Below are positions 9,957-23,159 of a DNA stretch of 64,000 bases, in pieces (position 1 is the first letter of the stretch; each line of letters starts with the position of its first letter). The stretch is from Imbricaverruca yamaguchii. Lineage: Eukaryota > Arthropoda > Thecostraca > Neoverrucidae. The translations under genes and the position numbers were made by a program. The stretch spans positions 1,114,236-1,178,235 of the forward strand of contig JAOTOL010001473.1 in assembly GCA_034440575.1 (NCBI GenBank). Reading direction: 5' to 3'. The notes below the pieces were generated by a model. The model had not been told where the DNA came from, did not search any database, and saw only the letters and a program-made list of their open reading frames with translations.

Positions 9957-12677
9957 CATAGCGGGGTATGCATGACACCACTATAGCGGGGTAGGCATGA
10001 CACAACCATGGCAAGCATGACACCACCATAGCGGGGTACGCATGACACCACCATAGCGGGGTAGGCATGACACCACAATAGCGGGGTAAGCATGACACCA
10101 CCATAGCGGGATACGCATGACACCACCATAGCGGGATACGCATGACACAACCATAGCAAGCATGACACCACCATAGCGGGGTAAGCATGACACCACCATA
10201 GCGGGGTAAGCATGCCACCACCATAGCGGGGTAAGCATGACACCACAATAGAGGGGTAGGCATGACACCACCATAGCGGGGTAAGCATGACACCACAATA
10301 GTGGGGTACGCATGACACCACCATAGCGGGGTAAGCATGACACCACCATAGCGGGGTATGCATGACACCACCATAGCGGGGTATGGCATGACACCACAAT
10401 AGCGGGGTAGGCATGACACAACCATAGCGGGGTACGCATGACACCACAATAGCGGGGTAGGCATGACAACCATAGCGGGGTACGCATGACACCACCATAG
10501 CGGGGTAAGCATGACACCACAATAGCGGGGTATGCATGACACCACAATAGCGGGGTAGGCATGACACAACCATAGCGGGGTACGCATGACACCACAATAG
10601 TGGGGTACGCATGACACCACCATAGCGGGGCATGCATGACACCACCATAGCGGGGTGTGCATGACACCACCATAGCGGGGTAGGCATGACAACCATAGCG
10701 GGGTACGCATGACACCACAATAGCGGGGTAGGCATGACAACCATAGCGGGGTACGCATGACACCACCATAGCGGGGTAAGCATGACACCACAATATCGGG
10801 GTAGGCATGACACCACAATAGCGGGGTAGGCATGACACAACCATAGCGGGGTACGCATGACACCACAATAGTGGGGTATGCATGACACCACCATAGCGGG
10901 GTATGCATGACACCAACATAGCGGGGTAAACATGACACCACCATAGCGGGGTACGCATGACACCACAATAGCGGTGTACGCATGACACCACCATAGCGGG
11001 GTATGCATGACACCAACATAGCGGGGTATGCATGACACCAACATAGCGGGGTACGCATGACACCACCATAGCGGGGTGTGCATGACACCACCATAGCGGG
11101 GTACGCATGACACCACAATAGTGGGGTACGCATGACACCACAATAGTGGGGTACGCATGACACCACCATAGCGGGGCATGCATGACACCACCATAGCGGG
11201 GTGTGCATGACACCACCATAGCGGGGTAGGCATGACAACCATAGCGGGGTACGCATGACACCACAATAGCGGGGTAGGCATGACAACCATAGCGGGGTAC
11301 GCATGACACCACCATAGCGGGGTACGCATGACACCACAATAGCGGTGTACGCATGACACCACCATAGCGGGGTATGCATGACACCAACATAGCGGGGTAT
11401 GCATGACACCAACATAGCGGGGTACGCATGACACCACCATAGCGGGGTGTGCATGACACCACCATAGCGGGGTACGCATGACACCACCATAGCGGGGTAC
11501 GCATGACACCACAATAGTGGGGTACGCATGACACCACCATAGCGGGGCATGCATGACACCACCATAGCGGGGTGTGCATGACACCACCATAGCGGGGTAG
11601 GCATGACAACCATAGCGGGGTACGCATGACACCACAATAGCGGGGTAGGCATGACAACCATAGCGGGGTACGCATGACACCACCATAGCGGGGTAAGCAT
11701 GACACCACAATATCGGGGTAGGCATGACACCACAATAGCGGGGTAGGCATGACACAACCATAGCGGGGTACGCATGACACCACAATAGTGGGGTATGCAT
11801 GACACCACCATAGCGGGGTATGCATGACACCAACATAGCGGGGTAAACATGACACCACCATAGCGGGGTACGCATGACACCACAATAGCGGTGTACGCAT
11901 GACACCACCATAGCGGGGTATGCATGACACCACCATAGCGGGGTATGCATGACACCAACATAGCGGGGTACGCATGACACCACCATAGCGGGGTGTGCAT
12001 GACACCACCATAGCGGGGTACGCATGACACCACAATAGTGGGGTACGCATGACACCACCATATCGGGGTATGGCATGACACCACCATAGCGGGGTAGGCA
12101 TGACACCACCATAGCAAGCATGACACCACCATAGCGGGGTACGCATGACACCACCATAGCGGGGTATGGCATGACACCACCATAGCGGGGTAGGCATGAC
12201 ACCACCATAGCGGGGTATGGCATGACACCACCATAGCGGGGTATGGCATGACACCACCATAGCGGGGTATGGCATGACACCACCATAGCGGGGAACGCAT
12301 GACACCACCATAGCGGGGTATACCATCACACCATATGGCATGACACCACCATAGCGGGGTATGGCATGACACCACCATAGCGGGGTATACCATCACACCA
12401 TATGGCATGACACCACCATAGCGGGGTATGGCATGACACCACCATAGCGGGGTAGGCATGACACCACCATAGCGGGGTAATGACACTACCATAGGGGGGC
12501 ATGACACACCATGGGGTATGGCATGACACCACCATAGCGGGGTATGGCATGACACCACCATAGCGGGGTAGGCATGACACCACCATAGCGGGGTATGGCA
12601 TGACACCACCATAGCAAGCATGACACCACCATAGCGGGGTATGCATGACACCACCATAGCGGGGTATGGCATGACAG
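9957..12677 (-). repeat. 25-bp minisatellite, about 108 copies
   Basis: Unit GCATGACACCACCATAGCGG plus GGTAC (25 bases), with 22- to 26-base variants. No stop codon occurs in any minus-strand frame, so three overlapping open frames of 786, 790 and 948 codons appear. These are a consequence of the unit, not three genes. Higher-order structure is visible: the variant GGGGCATGCATGAC recurs at about 10627, 11173 and 11544, and the rare CAATATCGG variant recurs 917 bp apart (10791 and 11708), showing segmental duplication inside the array. Confidence 0.95.
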
Positions 12678-12789
12678 TGGCGTGTGTGGAGCACGTGCCT
12701 ACATCATGGTAGCTGGCATCAACACTATGGTCTAACGGTGCTCCATTTGAGGCGGTGGATAGCAGCTCACGCATAACACGCATGTGGTA

Positions 12790-13560
12790 CACCATCGCAC
12801 CATCACACCGTCACAGCATCACACCATCACATCATTACAAAGTCACACCATCACAAAATCACACAATCACACAATTACACCACACCATCACACCATCATA
12901 CCATTACAAAATCACACCATTACAAAAGTACACCACTACAAAATCACACCATGAAACCACCACACCAAAACACCATCACACCATCACATCATTACAAAGT
13001 CACACCATCACAAAACCACACACAATCACACCATCACACCATCACACTGTCAAACTATCACACACAATCACACACACAATCACACACCATCACACCATCA
13101 CACCACCACACCATCACACCGCCACACAATCACACACAATCACACCATCACACCCAATCATACCATCACACCATCACACTCAATCATACCATCACACCAT
13201 CACACCATCACACCATCACACCATCACACCATCACACCATCACACCATCACACCATCACACCATCTCATCACCACACCATCACACCGCCACACAATCACA
13301 CACAATCACACCATCACACCCAATCATACCATCACACCATCACACCCAATCATACCATCACACCATCACACCCAATCATACCATCACACCATCACACCAT
13401 CACACCATCACACCATCACACCATCACACCATCACACCATCACACCACCACACCATCACACCATCACACACCATCACTCCATCACACAATCACACAATCG
13501 CACCATCACACCATCACACCATCACACCATCACACCATCACACAATCACACTATCACACT
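12790..13560 (+). repeat. 8-bp CACCATCA array
   Basis: Tandem CACCATCA units, interrupted in the first third by AAAATCACACAAT-like variants and more homogeneous after 13180. The open plus frames (His, Thr, Ile, Pro, Ser) are by-products of the repeat. The array ends at a perfect hairpin at 13580. Confidence 0.95.
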
Positions 13561-13579
13561 ATTTGGGCGCACTACCAAG

Positions 13580-13610
13580 CGCATTCTTTCACTATAAGTG
13601 AAAGAATGCG
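13580..13610. repeat. Perfect hairpin, 14-bp arms, 3-base loop
   Basis: Left arm CGCATTCTTTCACT (13580-13593), loop ATA, right arm AGTGAAAGAATGCG. It sits at the right edge of the CACCATCA array. Confidence 0.9.
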
Positions 13611-14199
13611 TAAGACACGTAAGACCTCATGGGGGCGGTGCATATCAACCCCTCTGCCGATACGGGGTTCGTTAATCCTGCCGCATTTGCAATATCAAAT
13701 GCAGAAGTCTGGTACTTTAAAGGGAGCACGAAGAATTTCAAGAAATACGTTGCGTTCGCTTCACCACCTGGAACTCATTTGAAGTATACCGCGTAAAATC
13801 ACAGCCGATCCCTGACTCATGGTTTGCTGTTTATGATACAAAATAAGCGATAACCCCACAGCATCTGCAAGAGGGAAAGCGAGCACACAAAGAGAAAGTC
13901 CCCCCCCAAGGATTCAGAATTTTGGAGGGAAAAGCACCCAAAAAGTCGAATTGTTTGGTTCTTCGGACGACGAGAATGAGCTTCCACATCCAAGCTTGAT
14001 CAATCACCATCTACAGTTAGAGTGACGGGGTTCTAACACAAGTGTTGATCACCCCCCCCCGTCCCACCCTCCGACCACTGTCTCATGGCGCGTGCCATTT
14101 TCCCCCCGGAGTGACGCCGACCTAAACTGGTGAACTGGTGAACTGGCGACCTGGTGTCGGCAAGCTGGCCCAGCTGACTCAGGCGCCGTTTCGGTGCAG
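13611..14199. other. CUB intron, 3' portion, no further feature
   Basis: Ordinary sequence with short C and G runs. It ends in the acceptor GCCGTTTCGGTGCAG used by the second CUB exon. Confidence 0.5.
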
Positions 14200-14408
14200 T
14201 TCTGGCACACAGCTGGACAGGTTCTGCGGTACCGAGCTGCCAGCCCCGGTGGGGCCGACCGACACCAACGTCGTCGATCTGCACATGCATACTAACTCGG
14301 GAAACAGCGGCACAGGCTTCCAGATCCAATGGACCACCTTCCCCAGCGTCGATTTTGGTCAAGGAGGGAGCCAGACGAAGGGATTTAGTGGTATCAGCAA
14401 TCCATCAG
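14200..14408 (+). CDS. CUB-domain exon, C-terminal half
   Basis: After acceptor CGGTGCAG the exon enters with one base. This completes the GG left by the 8636-8837 exon, giving an uninterrupted frame: SGTQLDRFCGTELP...PTDTNVVDLHMHTNSG...SGTGFQIQW. This is the second half of a CUB domain: Phe-Cys-Gly-x-x-x-P, then alternating hydrophobic strands, then G-F-x-x-x-W. The total of about 110 residues is the normal CUB length. The Asp usual in the last calcium-binding loop is Asn or Ser here. After the domain comes a Gly/Ser/Gln-rich stretch. A possible donor CATCAG/GTAATG lies at 14408; otherwise the frame reads on to a stop at 14474-14476, so this could also be a terminal exon. Confidence 0.8.
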
Positions 14409-14462
14409 GTAATGGACCACCACCTGCGCCGGCGATGGTTACAGCGGGGAACCAGGTAGAGG

Positions 14463-14497
14463 ACCACCACTACTGATGCTGCATCAGTAGTGGTGGT
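14463..14497. repeat. Perfect hairpin, 16-bp arms, 3-base loop
   Basis: Arms ACCACCACTACTGATG and CATCAGTAGTGGTGGT around CTG. It overlaps the stop codon that would end the second CUB exon if the 14408 donor is not used. Confidence 0.9.
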
Positions 14498-14726
14498 GGG
14501 ATAAACGCTTCATGTCATGTACTACCACCAGTGCCCGTGGTAGTGGTAATAGCGCCACACATATTGGAATATCACCAGTAGCCGTAGCAATAGCCGCAGC
14601 CATAGCCTCAGCCATCGCCGTATCCGTCGGTAGATACCAATGCCACAGGGAATGCTTTTGGCATCAACGTTTTTTTGCACTGTCAATAGTATTGTAGAAC
14701 TGTATGACATGTAAGCGTGTATGAGA
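14498..14726. other. No recognisable feature
   Basis: Short sequence with imperfect GTAGCCGTAGCAATAGCC-like repeats. No gene seen. Confidence 0.4.
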
Positions 14727-14730
14727 TTAA

Positions 14731-16066
14731 CACGCACCCTGGAGGGCCTCTGAAAATAACGCGCCCTGGAGGGAGGGGGGCGGATTCCGCCCCCCTAAGA
14801 TCTCAGCTCCTATGAAGGCTAGAGCAAGGAAATTCACAGGATGGATGGGCACGATAGTGAACTCTCTTGTGTGAAACGTTGATGACCGTATGTCAATATC
14901 TTCAAGGTCAAATGAGGTCAAAATAGCAAAATTTTCTGGTTTTGCGTGGCTTGGCTTGTCATTGTTATGGATCGCTGTGGTTGTTTTTAAATGCTCCAAA
15001 ATTGGCATTAATGATGTTTTGGACATTACTAATGATGCAATACAGATGTCAGATCCGCCATTTGACGTCAGGTCACCTATATAGGAACACTTTATTAGGT
15101 CATTACCTGCTCCGGTTACCGGAACCGGGCTCCCATCCCGACTGCTCCGTTGGGCGGCTCGGCACAATCGCCTTCGCAAATAAAGGAGTGAAATACATGA
15201 ATAAAGTATAGAAACGCTTAGGCACACAATGATAAACAGTAGATTTCGGGATGTATAGGGACATGTAAAGGGACATCAATCGCATGACAGTCATTTGCAT
15301 TTATGACACATTCCAGTTGACCAAGTTTGGCTCCATTAGCCTGTCATGAACTTGACCTGACTTGACCTCGCCGACCTAACACGAATTTTAAATGGTATAG
15401 CATAACAATATGCATCAAGCAAGTCGCTAGTGTTGTCAAGAACACTTCCCTATTGGCAATATACGGGAAGCGCAACAGCGCCGATTTTTGTGGTCTGGCG
15501 CTGCGAATTGTTTTTACTTTAACGGCCCCTAACTGGAAAACGTCTCGGCCGAATTCCACTTTTCTTGCTTTAAACAATGCGCCGGTCATTTCTAAGTAGG
15601 TACGCGATACATTTGGCGTATATCGGCCGGTATAATATGGAGTCATGCACGAAAAATCGGAAGGATTGGCGGATTTCGCCATACCCCCTCTAGGGCGTGT
15701 GTTAACCTGTTATGAACTTGAACTGACTTGACCTCGGTGACTTGACATGACTCTGGAACAATGTAGCATGACAATGTACATCAAACAAGTCGCTAGTTTT
15801 GCCAAGAACACTTCCTTTTTGCTAATATACCGGAAGCGCATCATCGACGATATTTGTGATCTGGCGCTGAGAAACTTTTTTTTGACTAGCGACCCCTAAC
15901 TCGAAAATATTTCGGTCGATTTTCATTTTCCTTGCTTCAAACAACGCGCCGGTCATTTCTTAGTAGGTACACAAACAATAGCGTATATCGGCCGGTACAA
16001 TCTGCAGTTATCTACGAAAAACAGGAGGGGTGGGCGGATTTCACCCCACCCCCTCCAGGGCGCATG
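14731..16066 (-). mobile_element. TTAA-flanked composite DNA transposon, copy 2
   Basis: A full-length copy, in reverse orientation, of the 1774-3097 element (1336 bp). It is bounded by intact TTAA at 14727-14730 and 16067-16070. Termini are CACGCACCCTGGAGGG and, inverted, CATGCGCCCTGGAGGG. Just inside the left end is the palindromic GGGGGGCGGATTCCGCCCCC. It shares both tandem modules and the 600 bp module with copy 1. No transposase ORF is visible. Confidence 0.85.
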
Positions 16067-16070
16067 TTAA

Positions 16071-16735
16071 GATTGCGCGTTAAGTACTGAAAGCTCCTTT
16101 GCCTTTTCGATGAACTTGCCATCGTGCACATTAGGAACGTACCACGCTACAAGAATTGTGTCCATTGCTGACGTAGCCAAGTATGGCAGGCAGTACATAA
16201 TTTGAACTGTGTGTCTGTTCTAGATTTCATGGGGTAGAGCAAATCGTCATTTCCAAGAAATCACAGCAGCTCTTGCAACATCATGGAGTGTGACCATCTG
16301 GCAACGACGTCACGTGGTTCAAAATACGTCAAGACTTCACAAACTGTTTCGTTCGGCTGAACTGAAGCGGTCTTGCACTAGCGCGGAAGCTATATTTCAC
16401 TTCTTTTCCGCTTGTGTTTTCGCCTCGGGCGAACAGGCGGTGGCACAGTCAGACGATTTTTCAAGTGGTGTCTGGAATGTGTGAACACTCCCACCAGAAA
16501 CCGAGAATATTAATCACAATCCCCAAGCATGAGACAAGTGCCTCAGAATTTCACCGGATAAGCTAGGGGCGAAAGCTCCCTCAGCTCTGCCTCGGTGCGC
16601 GATCGGTAAGCTTGTGAATTTCGGTATTGCAAATGTTCGCGCTCCCACCTGTCTAAATGGAGAAGATTGTGTGGTATAAGTGGTCGCAGGATGGGCGCTA
16701 CGGCAGGCGTCGGGTATCCCACGTACGTCATACAC
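16071..16735. other. No recognisable gene
   Basis: Unique-looking sequence. A minus-strand open frame near 16514-16897 leads into the repeated module that follows but has no domain I recognise. Confidence 0.4.
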
Positions 16736-17640
<905 letters not shown>

Positions 17641-17683
17641 ATATATACATATATGCATATTTATATACATATATATGTATATA

Positions 17684-17825
<142 letters not shown>

Positions 17826-17874
17826 TAGATGCACATATAGAGAGAAACTATATTTCCACCACCAAGCACATCAT

Positions 17875-17903
17875 CAACGTTTCGGCCACAGGCCTTCTTC
17901 AGG
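17875..17903 (-). ncRNA. Hammerhead-like core motif of Penelope-like-element type
   Basis: The minus strand reads CCTGAAGAAGGCC, then TGT, then GGCCGAAACGTTG: a CUGANGA-type box, a GGCC/GGCC stem and a GAAAC box. These are the conserved parts of a hammerhead ribozyme, in the compact layout I recall for Penelope-like retroelements. I cannot identify a cleavage site or stem I with confidence, and no Penelope reverse transcriptase is nearby. Confidence 0.3.
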
Positions 17904-18085
17904 ATGACGTATTTTGAATTATTGTGTCCAAAACGTGACACGTATTGCAACCTATCGCTGGGCTGACGAACGACATAACGACATTGCGAAATACTGCTTC
18001 GATGGCGAAAGGCAATATAGTACAATACAAAAAACCATGTCTGGCTCTCGAGAAAGTCACATCCAATACCATTCACATCATCATG
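17904..18085. other. No recognisable gene
   Basis: Short unique stretch between the hammerhead-like motif and the (TG)n tract. Confidence 0.4.
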
Positions 18086-18592
<507 letters not shown>

Positions 18593-18700
18593 ATACGGGC
18601 AAATGGTCCCAAATGAGGACCTTGGTTTTTCAAACGCCTTGTGGGGACCTGCGTGGTCACCCTTCATACGCAATTTAGATGGTTTTGTTAATATTTTCTA
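18593..18700 (+). repeat. Dispersed sequence attached to (CA)n, copy 1
   Basis: ACGGGCAAATGGTCCCAAATGAGGACC and the following GTGGGGACC directly after an (AC)n tract. The reverse complement of a similar sequence abuts the (CA)n at 42071. The longest exact words shared are short, so this is a diverged pair. Confidence 0.5.
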
Positions 18701-19012
18701 GGATATAGATAGGTCTAAGTGCCCGGTGGCAATAAGCACGACCACCAGAACCTGAATCGACCACCACGGGAAAGTCCTACCATGTGAGGACCTGACGTCA
18801 CAGTGACGTCATACATGGACATCGCCCGCATAAACACAAAACCGAGGACCATGTCGACTGATTACGTCATGCATATTTCATACACTCATATCCGAGAACC
18901 ATACCGACTAGCCCTTCAGATGCGATGATAACCTTCCTTGTTGGATGACAACCTTTCTTATGACATTGAACTGTATATCTTAGCAATATCAATAAGGTTG
19001 AAGCAAGACTGA
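18701..19012. other. No gene; contains TGACGTCA words
   Basis: CTGACGTCACAGTGACGTCAT at about 18790 holds two CRE-like octamers 10 bases apart. Nothing else is identifiable. Confidence 0.35.
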
Positions 19013-19020
19013 CATGTACA

Positions 19021-19637
19021 CACTGGCGGACCTAGCCCACCGGTTGGGGGGGGGGGAAACTCTTGGCTTTCGGTGTCAGCCTCCGCCCCTCCCCCAATGG
19101 CGTGCCTAGGATTTGCATGAAAGGGGTCGAACGGATTTGGAGGGTGCCCATTCTGCCGTTATTTTTGGTTTAATAGCGTCGGATTTCGACCATTATGAGG
19201 CCCATTAAAAAAAGTATATGTAGCCTATCCCTTCATTTTAGCAACCCCCAACACCAACATACGAAGCATGCTGCTCAACTGGGCTCACTGGGTCTGCTTG
19301 CCCGTTACTGACTAAACTAACTTCATGAACCTGTCTGACGAAAGAATATTGAACTGCTGATTTTGTCATCTCTTGCTGTAAGCAGAGCTTCAACAGCATA
19401 GAACCCTCGATGTGTCAGAATGTACTATGCTACTATATTGGGCTTCCAATTATAAAAATTACCTTTAAAATTGGAGATTATTTCACCCGGAACGCCACTT
19501 TTACCTCAGCAAAGGTTACTGCATTTTAATTCAGTTTACTTTTGTTGGTTTCGGGGGCAAAAGACAATATGGCCCCCTTTGAAGCGCTTCGGGGGCCACG
19601 GTCGGAATGCCCCCCCCCCTCCCTGGATCCGCCAGTG
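19021..19637. mobile_element. Non-autonomous hAT transposon with 8-bp target duplication
   Basis: Left end CACTGGCGGACCTAG and right end CTGGATCCGCCAGTG form terminal inverted repeats. The element is flanked on both sides by the identical octamer CATGTACA (19013-19020 and 19638-19645). An 8-bp duplication with CA...TG termini is the signature of hAT elements. The 617 bp interior has no transposase. Confidence 0.9.
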
Positions 19638-19645
19638 CATGTACA

Positions 19646-20946
19646 GACACGTGCAATAGCGCAGGCGTGGCGCGTAGCACGGGGCACCTGGTGCAGGAGA
19701 TAACAGGTTGGTGACGGGGTACGATCCCCCTGGTTTGGTGCTATGCTACTGCGAATTTGTTATTTTACCTACTCGATGCAAATATTTCCTGAATATAGGG
19801 ACCTGGACCTCCTGGTTTTGCGAGAGATTTCCACCCTTGCACCAGACGCGCAGTCAGGATCCGCCCAGATGGCCTGGCGGGAAGCGCCGGCAATTCTACC
19901 TCTCAAAATCTGAAAACTCTCGATTTCGGATACCATTTTCCAGAGGGCCCAGAAGTAGAACTGATCCGGAGTATTAAAAAGCACATAAAGTATATGCCGT
20001 GACATAACATACACCGTCTCCAGGCAAAGCAGTCGCCGGCCTGGTTCTAAGGACCAATTCAGTCTCTAAGGGAGGGGCAAATGGCTATGTACCCACTTGA
20101 CAGCGCCTCTGAGGGGCACCCCGCAGTGGACGAACACCCAAGTAATCTTAGGGATAAGGCTTGTTATCTTTCACAAAGCCAGGGGTATCCAGTCCTTAAC
20201 TGAGGACAACTTTTCATGTTTAATATGGAAAATGACAGCTTAGCATTAGCAGGGTGCCTAGCCAGTGAGGTTCGAGCAGGGGTGTTGTTTTATGTACTTT
20301 TGAAGGAGCGTTTACCCCCAATGTTCAATTTTGCCCCTCCAACAGTGACTCCCCCCCACAATATGAAATGGATGTGGGCATACAGCGAAAAGCATACAAC
20401 TGCGGGCTGCGATCGGAGCGGGAGCGTCTATTGGCCTGGAAATAGTGACGTCCGCCGATTCACTCTCGTGACCTATCACTCAGGACGGTTTCCCGGTGAA
20501 TGACAGTCGCCCTTAACGTCGCGACTATACCCTGTAGTGTGGCCAGCGTACTGGTGTCCGGATACACTGCGCCGACTGGCACCGTCTGCGCTGCTGAGTA
20601 TCTTGCCACCATTGCTGACACCAAGCGGAGGCTTCCCAGAATTTGTCAGCTGCTGTGGCCAGTTAGCCCAAAGGAGCCTCCTCTCAGAAGAGGGATAATG
20701 CTGTCCATGTTGCGTGCGGCAGCCATTGATGATATATTCCTCAACAGCTCACGGTCGTGCTGGGAATTTCCTGGGGTACCCAGTTCGGATTGCATGCGCA
20801 GGAGCAGCCGGAACGGCTGCCACATTTGTGTTGTTTTATGAAAATTATTGAGGGGAAAGTGCAAAAGGCATAGGTGTTGTTCTATGAAAATTATTGAGGT
20901 GACAAAGTGCCACAGGATTAAGATAGGTATAAGATGTGGCTGTTTC
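19646..20946. other. No recognisable gene
   Basis: Open frames of up to 113 codons on the plus strand (20216-20503, 20500-20841) and 100 on the minus strand (20646-20948). None has a known motif or clear splice borders. A 17-base phrase ATGAAAATTATTGAGGG is duplicated 44 bp apart near 20840 and 20884. Confidence 0.4.
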
Positions 20947-21395
20947 ACACGCGTACTGGAGGAGTGTGTGTGGGGGGGGACGGAATCCGTCCGTTTGTAT
21001 TTTTGTTTACATTATCTCATAAACTGGCGGCGGCATTGTAATGCAATGTCGTGAATTCGTAAAAAATCGATAAGCGCATCATATGCAACACAAATCAAAA
21101 TCCGTTATCAAATATACGAATTGCGGGGGTGTCAAATCGGCTGACCAAGGGGCGGCCAGCGAGCATTCAAGGTCACAAAGGTTTCGTCGGTACGGTAGAG
21201 CGACAGTGCAGTGATTCAGCAGATCACGACCTCATTTTACTTAAAAATCCTAGGGCCTCCAAATTTGCATTCAAGCTAGTACATTCGCAATGTACCCTCC
21301 AAATTGTGTGCGTGTAACTTCAGAAGTTTCCGGAATATTACGGGCAGGGGACGAATCACCCCCACCCCCACCTCCTCCCCTCTTCTGCGTGTTAT
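20947..21395. mobile_element. Diverged relative of the TTAA elements
   Basis: Begins ACACGCGTACTGGAGG with a GGGGGGGACGGAATCCGTCC subterminal palindrome, contains ATCTCATAAACTGG as at 54355, and closes with CTTCAGAAGTTTCCGG followed by CCCCC and TGCGTGTTAT. Both terminal TTAA sites are mutated. Confidence 0.5.
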
Positions 21396-21811
21396 ATGAG
21401 AGACCCTCTGGCGCTCGTGATAATCGAACTTGTTCTCAGGTATATTTGCATGCCACTTGATCCGCTGATATAATAAATTAGCAATTGATGTCATGCTCAA
21501 GATCAATATAAAAACATAACCACACGTCTAAAAGACCAGGTATATAATTGTCCGACTCAATTGAAAACCCGACAAAAGAACAGCGAATGCAATTTTCAAA
21601 CCGTTCAGTTCTATCAATGTGCAAGAGTTCCCCAGACACTTTTTCGCCGTTGCTCATATACTACATACATATACTTTCGGAGGAAGTGCCTTATTCTTGG
21701 TGACTTTAATCTAAAAGGATAAGAAAATGTTGGTATTGGCTTCCCATCATGCAGAAGATTTAGGAATTGTCTTGAAGAGGCCTGCAAGAGGCAATGCCTG
21801 GGAAATGCTTT
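21396..21811. other. No recognisable feature
   Basis: AT-rich unique sequence upstream of a SINE. Confidence 0.4.
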
Positions 21812-22150
21812 GCCGGTAGCTCAGTTGGTTAGAGCGCTGGCCTGCACTGGTCTCCCCTGAACTGGCAACACAGGGTTCGAGTCGCTTCGCGCGCTCGCAT
21901 TTAGCCCCCGGCCGGGAGTATCAGTTGGCAGCTGGCCCGATAAGGCCGGGGACGAGCTACCGGGCGGCCGTGTCGGTGCATTGGCGGCACGTTAAACTTT
22001 CGGTCTAAATTCTGCCGTTGAACTGGAATCCATGGATCGGGTGGTGGGGCCAGCGTTCACGCAACAAGCTCTGATTAGCAATAGAACCCTGGTTCCTCAA
22101 GCTACCCCAGCAACAATTCGGATTAAATTTATTTATTTTTTAAAGGAGAA
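21812..22150 (+). mobile_element. tRNA-derived SINE
   Basis: The head has a good pol III A box (TAGCTCAGTTGGTTAGAGC) and B box (GGGTTCGAGTC) with extra bases between. A GC-rich body (GATAAGGCCGGGGACGAGC, GGCGGCACGTTAAAC) and an AT-rich tail near 22125 follow. The extra bases and the long body make this a SINE rather than a tRNA gene. Confidence 0.7.
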
Positions 22151-22204
22151 AAAAAAGAGAAAAAGAAGAGGACCTGTTCTTACACCAATTTGTAACGGAA
22201 TCTA

Positions 22205-23095
22205 CCAGGCATGGCTCATTCTTGGACTTTGTATTCTCAGATTTAAATGACTTGGTTCAAGACTTGACTGTAGGAGAAACTCTGGGAAGAAGTGATCATA
22301 ACATAGTTAGATTCAAGGCACATGTAGTGGAAATTATTAAGGATAATTTGGTAAAGGTTCCAAATTTCAACAGATCAGACTTTGACTGCATGAGAGCGGC
22401 TTTAAGTGCCATAAGATTGCAAGAAGAATTCTCCAATTTAAATGCCTGTGAAATGTGGGAAAAGTTCAAATCTTACTGGAAGGAAATTCAGATTAGACAT
22501 GTCCCCAAAAGGAAAGACGCAAAAGAAGGATAGGAAAGACAGCATGGCTTACACCAGATTTGATAAAGGCAATTAAGGCTAAGAAAGCTGCATTTAGAGT
22601 GCTTCAGGAACCTTCAAATATCGTAAATCTTAAGGCATATCGAAAAGCTAGGGACACTGTGAAGCAAAAACCAGAGCAGCAAAGCGAGCAAAAGAAATGG
22701 ATTTAGCTAGGAACTGTAATGGGGACAGCCAAAAAAAATGTTCAGTTTCTACAAGCTGGGTAAAGTTTCTAGCACAATTGGTCCACTGGAAGTAAATGGG
22801 ACTATTTTGGGTGAGGATGCTGAGATGGTTGAAGAGCTGAGCAAGCAGTTTAAATTAGCGTTTACATTGGAAGATATGCCCAATCTGCCGGCCGTACACC
22901 ATAGTTCAATGACACGTGATCGGATAAATGATGTTGATTTCATTGATAGTGATGTTGTTTTCAATCATATCAGGAAAATAAAGCCAAACAAGGCAGCAGG
23001 ACCTGATGAAATTTATGCTGGGGTATTGCGGGAAGCTGAAAAGGAACTGGCATTTCCACTTCCACTACCACTTATATTTCCCACAAATATACAGC
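22205..23095 (+). pseudogene. LINE (CR1/Jockey-like) fragment: endonuclease end to RT start
   Basis: Frame 22222-22533 has FVFSDLNDL...VGETLGRSDHNIVRF, the C-terminal end of an apurinic-type endonuclease including its Ser-Asp-His motif. A linker with TAWLTPDLIKAIKAKKAAF follows in another frame. From 22738 the N-terminal part of the reverse transcriptase reads IRKIKPNKAAGPDEIYAGVL, the K-P-N-K-A-x-G-P-D-x-I signature. At least two frame changes occur, and the element stops near 23095 before the catalytic RT motifs. Being cut at the 3' side is unusual for a LINE copy and suggests later deletion. Confidence 0.8.
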
Positions 23096-23125
23096 ATGTG
23101 TACCAATCTAAGGGGTCGTGGTTTT

Positions 23126-23159
23126 GCCGTAGATCTCATACAAGTATGAGGTCTACGGC
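23126..23159. repeat. Hairpin, 15-bp arms, 4-base loop
   Basis: GCCGTAGATCTCATA, loop CAAG, TATGAGGTCTACGGC; one mismatch. It lies just past the broken end of the LINE. Confidence 0.85.

Noticed and set aside
9957..12677. CRISPR-like array
   Set aside because: Units are contiguous with no unique spacers, and the DNA is eukaryotic.
9914..12795. Three overlapping minus-strand open frames of 786-948 codons as giant repeat proteins
   Set aside because: All three frames are open only because the 25-bp unit lacks stops; there is no start context, no splice evidence and no unique domain.
20216..20948. Adjacent plus-strand and opposing minus-strand open frames as a gene
   Set aside because: Both strands are open to a similar extent, with no domain and no consistent splice borders.
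21812..21900. Functional tRNA gene
   Set aside because: A and B boxes are good, but extra bases disrupt the anticodon region and a SINE body follows. The same reasoning applies to 24516, 32281, 61186 and 62566.
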